DNA of 64,000 nucleotides from Streptococcus cuniculipharyngis (GTDB lineage Bacteria > Bacillota > Bacilli > Lactobacillales > Streptococcaceae), in NCBI RefSeq assembly GCF_007859195.1, contig NZ_VOHL01000002.1, positions 186,001-250,000 on the forward strand. The letters run 5' to 3'. Every line of letters starts with the position of its first letter. The first letter of the stretch is position 1. Shown here in pieces: positions 1 through 9,059 of this stretch. The notes beneath the pieces were generated by a model. The model had not been told where the DNA came from and did not search any database. It saw nothing but the letters and a program-made list of their open reading frames with translations. A program made the position numbers and the translations under genes.

Positions 1-531
1 AGCCATGGCTGTTTCACCAACCAAGGAAATCAAGGTCACCGTTGACACTCGGATTAAATCAGGCAACCCCTCTGTCAGATAAACCTTGACAATGTCCCAA
101 GTGGTCGCACCTGACGCCTGAGCCGCCTCAATAATGCCCTTGTCCAGCTCAGATAGGACCACCTGCACCTGACGAGCAAAGAAAGGAAAGACTGCCACTG
201 AGAGGGAAACATTGGCCGCATCCGGCCCTAGCATGGTTCCAACCAAGAACAAGGCCACAGGGAACATGACGGCTAGCAGCAGAATGAAAGGAATGGCCCG
301 AAAGACTGAGGTGACCTTATCTAGCAACCAAAACACAGGTTTATTTTCAAGCACACCCCCAGGACGAGTCATGACAAGGAGCAACCCCGCCACCAAGCCC
401 AAGAGGCCACCAATGATAAAGGGAATAACTGTCATATAAAGGGTATTGAAGATAGCTGTTCCCCAGCCTGCATCACCTGACCACCCCAAGGCATAGACAT
501 TGGGAAGGTATTTTTCTATTAGTTCAATCAT
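1..531 (-). CDS. metI: Methionine ABC transporter permease MetI (3' part outside window)
   Basis: Membrane permease of the MetNIQ methionine importer. The visible 177 N-terminal residues begin MIELIEKYLP and contain several hydrophobic spans. The segment TSVFRAIPFILLLAV is typical of MetI. The EAA-type loop that docks on the ATPase is seen as EAAQASGATTWDIVKVYL. The start ATG follows the metN stop codon with no spacer, so translation is coupled. The C-terminus lies beyond base 1. Identity is firm from both sequence and the metQ/metN neighbourhood. Confidence 0.93.
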   Translation of the reverse strand, partial: MIELIEKYLPNVYALGWSGDAGWGTAIFNTLYMTVIPFIIGGLLGLVAGLLLVMTRPGGVLENKPVFWLLDKVTSVFRAIPFILLLAVMFPVALFLVGTMLGPDAANVSLSVAVFPFFARQVQVVLSELDKGIIEAAQASGATTWDIVKVYLTEGLPDLIRVSTVTLISLVGETAMA

Positions 532-1596
532 CTAGGCACCTCTTTTCAAAATCACCACAGACACCCCTGCTTTCTCCAAAGCAGTCAAGGCACTGGCTAG
601 GTTATCCGTCTGACCTGACAGAACAACCACCAATTCCCCCACAGGGACATGGTCTAAAATTTCAATGTTACCGTATAAAATATTGGCACTGACATCAAAT
701 TCCTTATAAATTTGATTAAGGATAGGCTCATCGGTTGATGTGCCGGCATATTTCAACTCAACCAGAAGAGAATTGGCGGCCAGATTGGCAACGATATCTT
801 GTTTTTCAATCTTGGTCAAGGCCTCACCAATTCCTGTTGCGGTCTGAATAAATTCCTGAGTCAAGGTCTGCTTAGGATTTGAGAAAATCTCCAAGACCGT
901 GCCTTCTTCAATCAGAACGCCATTTTGCATGACAGCCACTCGGTTACAAATATCCTTGACAATCTGCATCTCATGGGTGATCATGACGATGGTCAAGCCC
1001 AATTTTTCATTCAAATCCTGCAAGAGGGCTAAGATTTGCTTGGTTGTTTTAGGGTCCAAGGCACTGGTTGACTCATCTGAAATCAAGATTTTCGGGTCAT
1101 TGGCAAGGGCACGAGCAATGGCTACCCGCTGTTTTTGCCCGCCAGACAGTTGAGACGGGTAATTTTCTGCCCGATCCGCCAAGCCCACCAAGTCCAAGAG
1201 TTCCGTGACTTTCTTGTCTTTTTCTTCCTTGGTCAGAGCAGAATGTTTGAGGGCAAAGGCCACATTTTCACGGGCCGTCTTTTGTGACATGAGGTTAAAA
1301 TGCTGGAAAATCATGCCAATGTCACGGCGTTTTTCTCTTAATTGACTGGCTGACAAAACCGTCTTATCTTGGTCAAAGAGCAGATCGCCATCCACCACCA
1401 CACGACCAGCCGTTGGTTTTTGGAGCAGGTTAATCACCCGCACTAGGGTTGATTTCCCCGCACCAGAGTAGCCCACAATGCCATAGATATCCCCTTGATT
1501 GATGGTGACCGTCACGTCTTTAACGGCCTCAATCACCCGCTTTTTCTGCTGAAAGGTAATATCAATATGCTCTAATTTTATCATCTCATTAGCCAT
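532..1596 (-). CDS. metN: Methionine import ATP-binding protein MetN
   Basis: ATPase of the methionine ABC importer, 354 aa. It has Walker [10 protein letters not shown] (about residues 42-50), ABC signature LSGGQKQR, Walker B ILISDEST, and the switch His in MITHE. The C-terminal ~100 residues form the NIL/ACT-like domain by which MetN senses intracellular methionine. Its start overlaps the end of the upstream M20 peptidase by 8 bp, and it abuts metI, so the three are one transcript. A weak AAAGAG precedes the chosen ATG. Transport specificity is inferred from the family and the linked metQ. Confidence 0.96.
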   Translation of the reverse strand: MANEMIKLEHIDITFQQKKRVIEAVKDVTVTINQGDIYGIVGYSGAGKSTLVRVINLLQKPTAGRVVVDGDLLFDQDKTVLSASQLREKRRDIGMIFQHFNLMSQKTARENVAFALKHSALTKEEKDKKVTELLDLVGLADRAENYPSQLSGGQKQRVAIARALANDPKILISDESTSALDPKTTKQILALLQDLNEKLGLTIVMITHEMQIVKDICNRVAVMQNGVLIEEGTVLEIFSNPKQTLTQEFIQTATGIGEALTKIEKQDIVANLAANSLLVELKYAGTSTDEPILNQIYKEFDVSANILYGNIEILDHVPVGELVVVLSGQTDNLASALTALEKAGVSVVILKRGA

Positions 1597-2956
1597 AACT
1601 CTTTATTAACTCCTCTACTAATTTGACATGGCGATAATAATCCACCACCCTAACATTTTCATCACCGGCATGGTCACGACTATTGGCATTACCCATCCCA
1701 AAAGCCGCAATCGGTACACCTAGCTGGGCAAAAACCGTGTGCATAGGCCCTGTTCCGGCCGAAGTTGGCAAGATGGCCAGCCCTTCGGGATAGTACTTGG
1801 CTGCCAAATCAATGACACGCACAATGGCAGGATGGCTCATATCACTGCGATAGCTTTTCTCGCCCAAGGTATAGGTCAAGTCAACCTGCTCAAACCCATT
1901 TTTTACCAGCTGAGCCTTGACCTTGTTAAACACATCTTGCGGACTAAGATGGGGCACCAGACGAATTTCTAACTTGGCTTGGGCCTGACCAGGCAGAATG
2001 GTCTTGACCCCCTGCCCTTGATAGCCTGACCAAAGGCCCTCAATGGCCAAAGACGGCTCAAAATAGAAACGCTTGAGAAAGGCCTCTCGCTCCTCAACCA
2101 ACAAGGGCAGCTCTAAACCATAAATGGCCTTGAGTTTTTCTGGTGTCAGTTGAGCATGCTGGCTAATCAAGGCCAGTTCACGCTCATTAGCCTCGAGCAA
2201 ATCATCCGTCAAGCCCTCAATAGCAAGTGAACCATCCTCCCGACGCAGGCTGTTCAAGGCCCGCATCAGGTACCAAATGCTAGACTCAACCACACCACCA
2301 TAGCTGGAATGAATATCCAAATCTGCACTCTTAACAGAGGCATCAAAGGTCACAATCCCCTTGTTGCCCCCATAAATCTCCAATTGTCCCAAGCTATTGC
2401 GATTGCCCTGTTCCCAAATCAACAAATCAGCCCTTGACAAGTGGTCACAATATTTGGCCAGATACTTGTCCAAATCCACCGAAGCAGACTCCTCTGCCCC
2501 TTCCATGATAAAGATAACATTGACCGGCAAGTCCCCCTGATCTTGCAAAACCTTGACCAAGGCCGACAAGCGTGCCGTGATATGGCCCTTGTCATCATCC
2601 ACACCTCGACCATAGATAACATCATCACGCACCGTCAAGGTAAAAGGATCACTGGTCCAAGCCTGATCGCCATCTGCTGGCACGGTATCATAATGGTTGT
2701 AGAAAATAATGGTCTTGGCTTGGGGATTAGACGACTTGAATTCTGCCAAGACAAAGGGTGCTGGGTAGCTATCATCTAAGACAACCCTAGCCCCTGCCTG
2801 CTCAAAAATCCCTGCTAAAAACTGAGCCACCTCCAAGAGACCCACCCCTTGAGCATAGATGGATTTTTTAGCAATGAGCTGACGCAAGACCTCAAAATAG
2901 GTCTGAATGGTGCTATCTTCCCAAAATTGTCTAATCTCTTCCTGATCCCTGGTCAT
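1589..2956 (-). CDS. M20 family metallopeptidase in the methionine operon
   Basis: Zinc-dependent M20/ArgE-DapE-type hydrolase of 455 aa, probably a dipeptidase or deacylase acting on imported methionine-containing compounds. Metal-site motifs are visible: NHYDTVPA (about residue 88), GRGVDDDKG, the catalytic Glu pair in MEGAEESAS, and a late [15 protein letters not shown] segment. Length is normal for the family. It sits between metQ and metN, the same order I recall in Streptococcus pneumoniae. This suggests a role in processing methionine peptides or N-acyl-methionine, but the substrate cannot be read from sequence. Confidence 0.9.
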   Translation of the reverse strand: MTRDQEEIRQFWEDSTIQTYFEVLRQLIAKKSIYAQGVGLLEVAQFLAGIFEQAGARVVLDDSYPAPFVLAEFKSSNPQAKTIIFYNHYDTVPADGDQAWTSDPFTLTVRDDVIYGRGVDDDKGHITARLSALVKVLQDQGDLPVNVIFIMEGAEESASVDLDKYLAKYCDHLSRADLLIWEQGNRNSLGQLEIYGGNKGIVTFDASVKSADLDIHSSYGGVVESSIWYLMRALNSLRREDGSLAIEGLTDDLLEANERELALISQHAQLTPEKLKAIYGLELPLLVEEREAFLKRFYFEPSLAIEGLWSGYQGQGVKTILPGQAQAKLEIRLVPHLSPQDVFNKVKAQLVKNGFEQVDLTYTLGEKSYRSDMSHPAIVRVIDLAAKYYPEGLAILPTSAGTGPMHTVFAQLGVPIAAFGMGNANSRDHAGDENVRVVDYYRHVKLVEELIKSYG

Positions 2957-3023
2957 GCTTTTCCTCTATCCTAATTTAAGTAAAGAAAGCTGAAGCGAAT
3001 ACTCCAGCACTTTCTTTCATGTT

Positions 3024-3881
3024 TTACCAAACTGGGACGTCAACACCGTCAGAGGTTTCATCAACCACCTTCTTAACGTCGTCTGTATGGTAGGCTTCGA
3101 TAATCTTCTTGATTGAGTCAGCCTTGTCTGATGACTCCCAGTCTTTTTGAGCTGCTAGGATGTTAATCCATTGTTTAGAGTTGTCGTTGACTTCTTCTTT
3201 CAGCAATGATGTGCTGTAGTCAATGCCAGCTGGCACAGCGTAGCTATTGTTAACAAAGGCTGCATCTACCGACGTCAATGAACGAGCCGTTTGTGAAGCA
3301 TCAACTTCCTTGATTTGTAGGTTCTTTGGATTGTCCGTGATGTTGGCTACTGTCGCAAATTCCTTACCAGAAACATTGAGTTTAATCAAGCCTGCTGATT
3401 GGAGAACGTAAAGCACACGGCTTTCATTGGTGGCGTCGTTTGGCACAGCGATGGTCGCATTGTCTGGCAATTCCTTAACATCCTTGTACTTAGCCTTGCC
3501 TGAACCATCTGTTCCTGAGAAGAGATGGATTGGGCTGATGTAGGTTTCCGCAATGGCTACCAAGTCACCCTTGTTTTCTGTATTCCAGTTGTCAAGGAAG
3601 TTATAGTGTTGGAAGGCATTGATGTCAACCTCGCCATTAGCCAGAGCCTTGTTGGGTTGTGAGTAGTCGGTAAATTCCTTGTATTTCAAGGTAATCCCGT
3701 CATCTTTTAGGAGTTCCTGAATCTTGTTCCAACGAGCTTCGTCAGAGTCAGTCTTGGTCATGACACCGACAGTAACGGTTTTGGCATCGTCTGAACCAGC
3801 CGATTTTTGACCGCAGGCTGCCAAGACCAGACCTGATACAAGAGCTAAACTAGCAATTCCTAGAATCTTTTTCAATTTCAT
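3024..3881 (-). CDS. metQ: Methionine-binding lipoprotein MetQ
   Basis: Substrate-binding lipoprotein of the methionine importer, 285 aa. A lipoprotein signal peptide ends in the lipobox LAAC (Cys at residue 23). The mature part is a typical NlpA/MetQ fold, with the stretch ALANGEVDINAFQHYNFLDN near residues 80-98. It is the first gene of the metQ-M20-metN-metI unit and has its own promoter, with a candidate MET-box upstream. A hairpin separates it from the preceding binding-protein gene. The RBS is AAAGAGGT followed by a short spacer. Confidence 0.95.
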   Translation of the reverse strand: MKLKKILGIASLALVSGLVLAACGQKSAGSDDAKTVTVGVMTKTDSDEARWNKIQELLKDDGITLKYKEFTDYSQPNKALANGEVDINAFQHYNFLDNWNTENKGDLVAIAETYISPIHLFSGTDGSGKAKYKDVKELPDNATIAVPNDATNESRVLYVLQSAGLIKLNVSGKEFATVANITDNPKNLQIKEVDASQTARSLTSVDAAFVNNSYAVPAGIDYSTSLLKEEVNDNSKQWINILAAQKDWESSDKADSIKKIIEAYHTDDVKKVVDETSDGVDVPVW

Positions 3882-3911
3882 CTTCTATACCTCTTTTGTT
3901 TTGATGAATTT

Positions 3912-3940
3912 ATTATCCCATAGGAAGCTATAAAAAGCAA
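3912..3940 (-). promoter_or_regulatory. metQ promoter
   Basis: On the minus strand TTGCTT (-35) and GATAAT (-10, preceded by TGG, an extended -10) are separated by exactly 17 bases. They lie about 35 bases upstream of the metQ start. Confidence 0.75.
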
Positions 3941-3962
3941 ACTGTTAAAAACTAGGTAAATA

Positions 3963-3979
3963 TATAGCTTTTATCTATA
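3963..3979. promoter_or_regulatory. Candidate MET-box (MtaR/MetR LysR-type site) upstream of metQ
   Basis: TATAGCTTTTATCTATA matches the streptococcal MET-box as I remember it (TATAGTTTnAAACTATA) at 13 of 16 defined positions. It is centred about 66 bases upstream of the inferred metQ transcription start, the usual place for a LysR activator. The consensus is recalled, not looked up. Confidence 0.6.
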
Positions 3980-4030
3980 ACAAAACCACCTAACTCTTTC
4001 TGAAAACTCAGACCAGTTTGCCTATAGCGA

Positions 4031-4068
4031 AACCAAAACAAGGCTCCACCCTGCTTGAGAGTGGAGTC
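4031..4068 (-). terminator. Hairpin between the binding-protein gene and metQ
   Basis: On the minus strand CTCCAC and GTGGAG arms (4044-4049 / 4061-4066) enclose an 11-base loop and are followed by TTGTTTTGGTTT. It is a weak intrinsic terminator that would isolate the upstream gene from metQ. Confidence 0.55.
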
Positions 4069-4077
4069 TTTGGGGGG

Positions 4078-4899
4078 TTATTTGATGTCTGCACTAGCTG
4101 GCAGATAGCTGCCTTCTAGGTAGTCTTGTGATAGTTTCTCAAGAGTGCCGTCCTCATAGAGTTCCTTGATGCGTTTGTTGACAAACTCTTGTAAGGCCGT
4201 TTGCTCCTTGCCGAAAATCATGTAAACATAAGGTTGTTGCTCACTTGGCAATTCAATCACTTCAAGATTATCCAAGCCTTGGCTCTTGATGATGGAGTTA
4301 ACCGCGATTTTATCAAAAATCTTGAAATCAAACTTGCCTTCGTTGACATTACGCAACATGGTCGTAATGTTCTCGTTGGTCCAGTTAAGGGCAACTGGCT
4401 TGTCAGGATTTTCTGCATTGAAGGCCTCTAGCTGGCTAGCGGATGTTGTTCCTTGCACCACCTGAGTTGAACGGCCAGCAATATCGTCATAAGACTTGAT
4501 ACCACTTCCCTTTTGCACCACTAGAACACTTGGGTTTGAAGCAATGGGACTTGAATACAGGTACTTGTTCGCACGCTCCTCGGTATAGCTGATATTGTTA
4601 GCACCCATTTGGAATTTATCACTGTCCAGACCAGTGAAGATTGATGACCACTCGGTTTTTTGGTAGGTCACCTCATACTTGTCACTGCCTGCAAAAACAG
4701 CCTTGGCTACTTCGACATCATAACCAGTCAACTCTCCCTTGTCATTTTCATAAGAAAATGGACGTGTCGTGCCGACCGTTGCAAGGACAACCTGCTCCTT
4801 TGATGAGTCCGTGCTGCTTTTTTCTGTTGATGTTGACCCACAAGCTGCTAGCACAAGGGCTGATGTGGCTAGCAGACTAACTGTCACGATTTTTTTCAT
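4078..4899 (-). CDS. Amino acid ABC transporter substrate-binding lipoprotein (SBP_bac_3, cystine/polar type)
   Basis: Extracellular solute-binding lipoprotein, 273 aa, with lipobox LAAC (Cys20) after a short signal peptide. The body is an SBP_bac_3 fold: VGTTRPFSYENDKGELTGYDVEVAKAV starts that way and continues with the usual hinge and ligand segments. It most resembles cystine or polar amino acid binders. No permease or ATPase is next to it, so it either feeds a transporter elsewhere or works with the methionine locus. A LysR-type dyad lies just upstream of its promoter. Ligand unproven. Confidence 0.85.
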   Translation of the reverse strand: MKKIVTVSLLATSALVLAACGSTSTEKSSTDSSKEQVVLATVGTTRPFSYENDKGELTGYDVEVAKAVFAGSDKYEVTYQKTEWSSIFTGLDSDKFQMGANNISYTEERANKYLYSSPIASNPSVLVVQKGSGIKSYDDIAGRSTQVVQGTTSASQLEAFNAENPDKPVALNWTNENITTMLRNVNEGKFDFKIFDKIAVNSIIKSQGLDNLEVIELPSEQQPYVYMIFGKEQTALQEFVNKRIKELYEDGTLEKLSQDYLEGSYLPASADIK

Positions 4900-4925
4900 G
4901 TTTCATTCTCCTTTTTTGTCATGTA

Positions 4926-4984
4926 ACCATTCTACCACGAAAGCCCTAACTTGACCAATACTTGCTCCCTATCGCAGTGATAGG
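4926..4984 (-). promoter_or_regulatory. Promoter plus CmbR-like dyad for the amino acid binding-protein gene
   Basis: Minus strand: TTGGTC, 18 bases, TAGAAT, with TGG before the -10. Just upstream is a perfect dyad CCTATC-GCAGT-GATAGG (4968-4984). Read on the plus strand it fits the recalled streptococcal CmbR pattern TGATA-N9-TATCA-N2-4-TGATA as CAATA-N9-TATCG-N3-TGATA. Cysteine/methionine control is therefore plausible. Confidence 0.5.
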
Positions 4985-5014
4985 CTAACCTTATCAAGGA
5001 CCAGACAAACTCGC

Positions 5015-5224
5015 CTAGTCATCATCAGGTAAATAAGCCAAAATATCGCCTGGCTGACAGCCCAGTTCCTTACAGATGGCGTCAAGGGTGGAGAAACGGA
5101 TGGCCTTGGCCTTACCTGTTTTTAGAATGGAGAGGTTAGCTGGGGTAATCCCGATACGCTCGGCCAATTCGCCAGAGCGCATTTTTTTCTTGGCTAATTC
5201 CACATCTAGATTTACAACAATCAT
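5015..5224 (-). CDS. Small Cro/C1-type helix-turn-helix regulator (YozG-like)
   Basis: 69-aa DNA-binding protein consisting of little more than one XRE helix-turn-helix. ELAERIGITPANLSILKTGK (about residues 19-38) is the HTH core, followed by the typical tail in which a residue run similar to DAICKELGCQPGDIL closes the fold. It is the last gene of a unit with two DUF2975 membrane proteins, a pairing commonly seen in Firmicutes. It probably autoregulates this operon through the dyad at the promoter. The signal sensed by the pair is unknown. Confidence 0.88.
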   Translation of the reverse strand: MIVVNLDVELAKKKMRSGELAERIGITPANLSILKTGKAKAIRFSTLDAICKELGCQPGDILAYLPDDD

Positions 5225-5236
5225 GATGGCTCCTTT

Positions 5237-5710
5237 CTAAATGGTAAATTCATTTTCTTCGGCAATCTGATTGGCTTTTTCCAAGATTTTTGACAAGGTC
5301 CAAACAACCAGTGCCGTGACCAGAAAACTAATATTCAAAAAGGAATAACCACCTATTTCAAAAACACCATCACTCAAACAGGCTGCCAGAAAAAGAAGTA
5401 AGGCAACGCGTTTGGCTAGGCTGACATTTTCCGCAACGAAGATGTCTTCTGCCAAGATATTCTTGAAGAATTGCCGCAGGCAGGCCAGCACCAAACAAAT
5501 AATCAGGCCATTGGCTAGCGATAAGAAAGTGGTCCAGGCTGAATGATCACCTAGACTAGTCTGCAGGGAAATTGCCCCGCCAAAGAGACTGAGCTTAGTC
5601 AGTCCCATAATCGATAGGCCGATGGCGGCAATTAAAGTGATGCCAAAGATAAATAAAATCACGGTGATAAAACCCAAGGCGTAAGTTAGATAGGATTTCT
5701 CCTTGTTCAT
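5237..5710 (-). CDS. DUF2975 family membrane protein (second copy)
   Basis: 157-aa integral membrane protein with about four hydrophobic spans (near residues 10-35, 60-80, 100-118 and 125-142) and a charged C-terminus ending NEFTI. This matches DUF2975 proteins that are encoded with small Cro/C1 regulators. It is 12 bases from the regulator and about 50 bases from the other DUF2975 gene, so co-transcription is likely. Function unknown; a role in modulating the regulator at the membrane is only inference. Confidence 0.82.
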   Translation of the reverse strand: MNKEKSYLTYALGFITVILFIFGITLIAAIGLSIMGLTKLSLFGGAISLQTSLGDHSAWTTFLSLANGLIICLVLACLRQFFKNILAEDIFVAENVSLAKRVALLLFLAACLSDGVFEIGGYSFLNISFLVTALVVWTLSKILEKANQIAEENEFTI

Positions 5711-5761
5711 GAAACGATTACCTCTATTTCCAGTCTTGTCTTGCCAGCATTAGCAAGACCA

Positions 5762-6250
5762 TTAAACCAATTTTTTAGCTTGTTTACGGTTAAGATAAGC
5801 TACTAGCAAGGCTGCCAAGAAAAGCCAAGCGGCTACGGATAGGTCAATGAATAAACTTCTAGGCGCTTGACTTGCCATAAAGTCAGTCAAGCTTTGAAGC
5901 AGACCAACCAAGACCATCAAGATGGCACCCTTGTTCAAAAAGCTCGCCGTTCTTGGGGTCACCCAGTCTGTTTCCGTAAAGCTTGCCAAGAAGGCTTTTA
6001 GTTTGATCAGGCCATAAATCATCAAACTATTAGCTAGGACCAGGGTAAAGACCAAAGCGGCAGGGCCTGCCAAGGTTGGGGCCTTGATAACCGTTAAGTC
6101 CAAGCCGGCAGGTAGAACTGACGATAGGTCAAACTGGCCCAAAAGTAACAATAAGGATACGACACTGATAAAGCCTAGACCCAAGATACCAAGATTGGCT
6201 ACAAATGTCAAGAATAATTTGATGATTTTAGTGATAGTTGCTGTTGTCAT
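5762..6250 (-). CDS. DUF2975 family membrane protein (first copy)
   Basis: 162-aa membrane protein with four predicted spans (roughly residues 12-38, 58-82, 108-126, 135-155) and a basic tail RKQAKKLV. It is the first gene of the DUF2975-DUF2975-XRE operon and has an AGAGGA ribosome site. Size and span layout match the following gene, so the pair probably arose by duplication. No catalytic motif is visible. Confidence 0.8.
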   Translation of the reverse strand: MTTATITKIIKLFLTFVANLGILGLGFISVVSLLLLLGQFDLSSVLPAGLDLTVIKAPTLAGPAALVFTLVLANSLMIYGLIKLKAFLASFTETDWVTPRTASFLNKGAILMVLVGLLQSLTDFMASQAPRSLFIDLSVAAWLFLAALLVAYLNRKQAKKLV

Positions 6251-6357
6251 AAGATTGTCCTCTATTTCTTTTTGATGGATACTACTGCTAACATTTCAGT
6301 AGGGGGGATAGTCATTACAAGTTGAGCTCGTCTTGTTTATTTCTAACGGAAACTTAT

Positions 6358-6405
6358 TATCGTTTACCGATATATTTATTATAGCACAAAATTTTTGAAA
6401 AGCAA
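6358..6405 (-). promoter_or_regulatory. Promoter and operator-like dyad of the DUF2975/XRE operon
   Basis: Minus strand: TTGCTT, 16 bases, TATAAT (preceded by TGC, an extended -10). Immediately downstream, at the expected transcription start, is the dyad TATCG-TTTAC-CGATA (6358-6372). A repressor bound there would block initiation; the co-encoded Cro/C1 protein is the obvious candidate. The rest of the 302-base gap between 6251 and 6552 holds only AT-rich sequence and the yebC terminator. Confidence 0.6.
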
Positions 6406-6497
6406 GTGGTTTTTATCGTTTTTTAATAATTTTTTTATTTTAAGCAAAAATTAGATAGGAAATAGATGTTATAACAAGTCTTTCTCCCCCTCAGTAA

Positions 6498-6528
6498 AAG
6501 CCCCTCAGTCCTAATGACTAAGGGGCTT
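6498..6528 (-). terminator. yebC terminator
   Basis: Arms AAGCCCCT and AGGGGCTT with an inner AGTC/GACT pair form a long GC-rich stem. On the minus strand it is followed by TTTTAC. Confidence 0.75.
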
Positions 6529-6552
6529 ATCAGGGATATTGGTAGGAAAAAA

Positions 6553-7269
6553 TTAGAAATCTGCTACGTTATGGTAGACTTTTTGCACGTCATCATCATT
6601 TTCTAAAGCATCAATTAATTTTTCAAAGGTAGTCAGATCTTCACCCTCAAGGGTCACCTCTGATTGAGGAATCATCTCAAGTTCAGTCACTTGGAATTCT
6701 GTAATACCAGACTGACGGAGAGCTTCTAAGCCTTTGTGCAAGTCAGTTGGGGCAGTATAAACAGTGATGGTACCGTCTTCTGCTTCCACGTCGTCCACCT
6801 CAACATCCGCCTCTAGCAACCATTCAAAGACCTGGTCAGCGTCATCGCCAGCAAAAACAATGACACCTTTTTTATCAAACATATAAGAGACAGAACCTGC
6901 TGCTCCCATGTTGCCACCATTTTTTCCATAGGCTGTGCGGACATTGGCTGCGGTGCGGTTGACATTGCTAGTCAGGGTATCAACGATAATCATTGAGCCG
7001 TTTGGCCCAAAGCCTTCATAGCGACCCTCGACAAAGGTTTCATCGGTATTTCCCTTAGCCTTGTCAATGGCCTTGTCAATCACGTGTTTTGGTACCTGTG
7101 CCTGCTTGGCACGCTCCAAAACAAACTTTAAGGCTGAGTTTGACTCTGGATCAGGCTCACCCTGCTTCGCAGCAACATAGATTTCAACACCAAATTTGGC
7201 ATAAACTTTTGAGTTTGCTCCATCTTTGGCAGTTTTTTTGGCAACAATATTTGCCCATTTGCGTCCCAT
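6553..7269 (-). CDS. yebC: YebC/PmpR family protein
   Basis: 238-aa member of the YebC/TACO1 family, described variously as a transcriptional regulator and, more recently, as a factor helping ribosomes through proline stretches. It begins [17 protein letters not shown], the conserved N-terminus. The family signatures [16 protein letters not shown] and [15 protein letters not shown] are present in the middle. Full length, monocistronic, with its own terminator. The exact role in streptococci cannot be read from sequence. Confidence 0.93.
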   Translation of the reverse strand: MGRKWANIVAKKTAKDGANSKVYAKFGVEIYVAAKQGEPDPESNSALKFVLERAKQAQVPKHVIDKAIDKAKGNTDETFVEGRYEGFGPNGSMIIVDTLTSNVNRTAANVRTAYGKNGGNMGAAGSVSYMFDKKGVIVFAGDDADQVFEWLLEADVEVDDVEAEDGTITVYTAPTDLHKGLEALRQSGITEFQVTELEMIPQSEVTLEGEDLTTFEKLIDALENDDDVQKVYHNVADF

Positions 7270-7303
7270 AAATCGTCTCCTTTTATTTTATCAATCCTCT
7301 ATA

Positions 7304-9058
7304 TTATAGCATTTTGTTGGCTATTGGTAAATTCTTAGTCTTGAATTTCATGCCATGGTAACAAAGACCCAACCAAGATAGGACAGATATAATCAGGCTC
7401 GGTATTAACCACCACGGATTTTGGTAACTTAATATCAGCTCATTCTTTCCTTTGACTTGCTTAACGCTAGGCGTTCCAATGACACTGAGCTCATAATCTT
7501 TGGCTTTTAGGAGACGCCCGTTAAAGACTAATTGGCTCCTAGCATAAACAGCCAGTGGTAGGTTAATCCAAGCCTCTACATCTGTCGTCCAAGTCAAGAT
7601 CAGAGAATTGCCCCTGACCTTTTTCGTAAAGATATCATTTTCTAAGATAATATAATGTTCATATAGGTCGTAGCGACTTTCTTTTAGATGCCTCATACCA
7701 TCTAGACTGGTTTGTTTTTTAATCAAGGGAAGATAATCTGGTGTGGAACGTCTAACCAGATAAAGGAGCCGGCTTAACTTTTGATCATGAAAGGCCTGAC
7801 GAATCTCCTGACTATTGCCATATAAGGTGGTATGGGCCTTGGTTTCCAAAAAATGATCGCTACGATAATTATTGGTAATATTTTCCCGGCTAGCGGTTAA
7901 GGTATAGTAGATTCCTCCAGCCAGACAGAAGGTCAAGAGACCGACGGCCGCTCTTTGGTAGGTTTGTTTTCCCTGACTTAGCTGAAGACCAACTAGCAGT
8001 AAAAGCAAGGGCGTGGCATAAAAGAAAAATCGTGTTGGAAATTGAATTAAATCGACAAGCGCAATATGCTTACCCGCAAAATATTGCCAAGGGAAAAAAC
8101 CAGAAGCTAGGACGAGGAAAAGAAGATAGACTCCCATCAAAAGCCGGTTAACTGGAGAGTTTTTCCGAGCAAAGAGGACATAATGGACCAATTGCCCCAC
8201 CATCAAGACTAAAATGGTTGCTGGTGCAAAAAGAACTCCCCGATCTAGACCAGTAATGGTCTGCTGGACAAATTTTTTATTGATATAGGGTTGAACCAAT
8301 TCATTGGTCAGATTGAGTTGAATGAGAGGTAACCAGACATTAACTGTCAGTAGCAGGAAAAGTAAGATGGCATAGCTAATCGTCTTCAAGAAGGTCAACT
8401 TGTCTGGACTGGTCAGGAGAATATAAAGACCAACCACCGCATAGATTATCCCCAAGAAAAGGGTTGATAAGACATGAACCTGTAACATCATTCCCATTGA
8501 TAGGGCAATCAGGCACCAATTGGCCCGCCGCTGTTGCAATAAGTCCACTGCCCCTAGCAAGCCCAAAGGGAAAAAAGCTGTTCCCCAACTGGAAAATCCT
8601 TGTAAAATGGTCCAATATTGAATGGCATAGGTGGTGATGAAAAAGAGAGAAAGGGGGAGGGCATAGCACTTTCTTACCCGCATTTTTGTCATCAAAAAAT
8701 AGAGCGAGGAGCCCGCAATCAGACCAATCAGAGTGCGTGACAAAATATGATAGCCAAACCAGGTTTTCCCTAGCAGGACCAGTAGTCCCTGAAAATACGC
8801 GAAGTAAGGTCCATAGAGGGCATTAACAATCCGACCCGACTGCTGATAGCCATAAAGACTAATAAAGTAGGAAAAATTTCTCTCCTTGATCTGCATGGCC
8901 GTCTCATAGAAACGGTTATAGTGAAAAATCGAATCCGCCCCCATGGTGACCTCTCTGGTCAGCACCTGTGGCAAGCATAGGACAAAAGAAAATAAGCCCA
9001 TAAAAGCGACAAGAAACAAGCCTTTCTGCCACTTGTTTAATTGAAACCACTGTAACAT
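7304..9058 (-). CDS. Polytopic membrane protein, GT-C/YfhO-like architecture
   Basis: 584-aa membrane protein with around twelve hydrophobic segments between residues 10 and 375, an extracytoplasmic-looking domain at about 390-550, and a last span at 555-572. The early loop ADSIFHYNRFYETAMQIKER resembles the acidic loop of GT-C sugar transferases and YfhO-like proteins, in which an Asp near the first loop is catalytic. That makes glycosylation of a cell-envelope polymer a reasonable guess. It starts one base after the tmcAL stop and has GGAG overlapping that stop, so it is the distal gene of the yqe cluster. Specific function unknown. Confidence 0.7.
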   Translation of the reverse strand: MLQWFQLNKWQKGLFLVAFMGLFSFVLCLPQVLTREVTMGADSIFHYNRFYETAMQIKERNFSYFISLYGYQQSGRIVNALYGPYFAYFQGLLVLLGKTWFGYHILSRTLIGLIAGSSLYFLMTKMRVRKCYALPLSLFFITTYAIQYWTILQGFSSWGTAFFPLGLLGAVDLLQQRRANWCLIALSMGMMLQVHVLSTLFLGIIYAVVGLYILLTSPDKLTFLKTISYAILLFLLLTVNVWLPLIQLNLTNELVQPYINKKFVQQTITGLDRGVLFAPATILVLMVGQLVHYVLFARKNSPVNRLLMGVYLLFLVLASGFFPWQYFAGKHIALVDLIQFPTRFFFYATPLLLLLVGLQLSQGKQTYQRAAVGLLTFCLAGGIYYTLTASRENITNNYRSDHFLETKAHTTLYGNSQEIRQAFHDQKLSRLLYLVRRSTPDYLPLIKKQTSLDGMRHLKESRYDLYEHYIILENDIFTKKVRGNSLILTWTTDVEAWINLPLAVYARSQLVFNGRLLKAKDYELSVIGTPSVKQVKGKNELILSYQNPWWLIPSLIISVLSWLGLCYHGMKFKTKNLPIANKML

Positions 9059-9059
9059 A

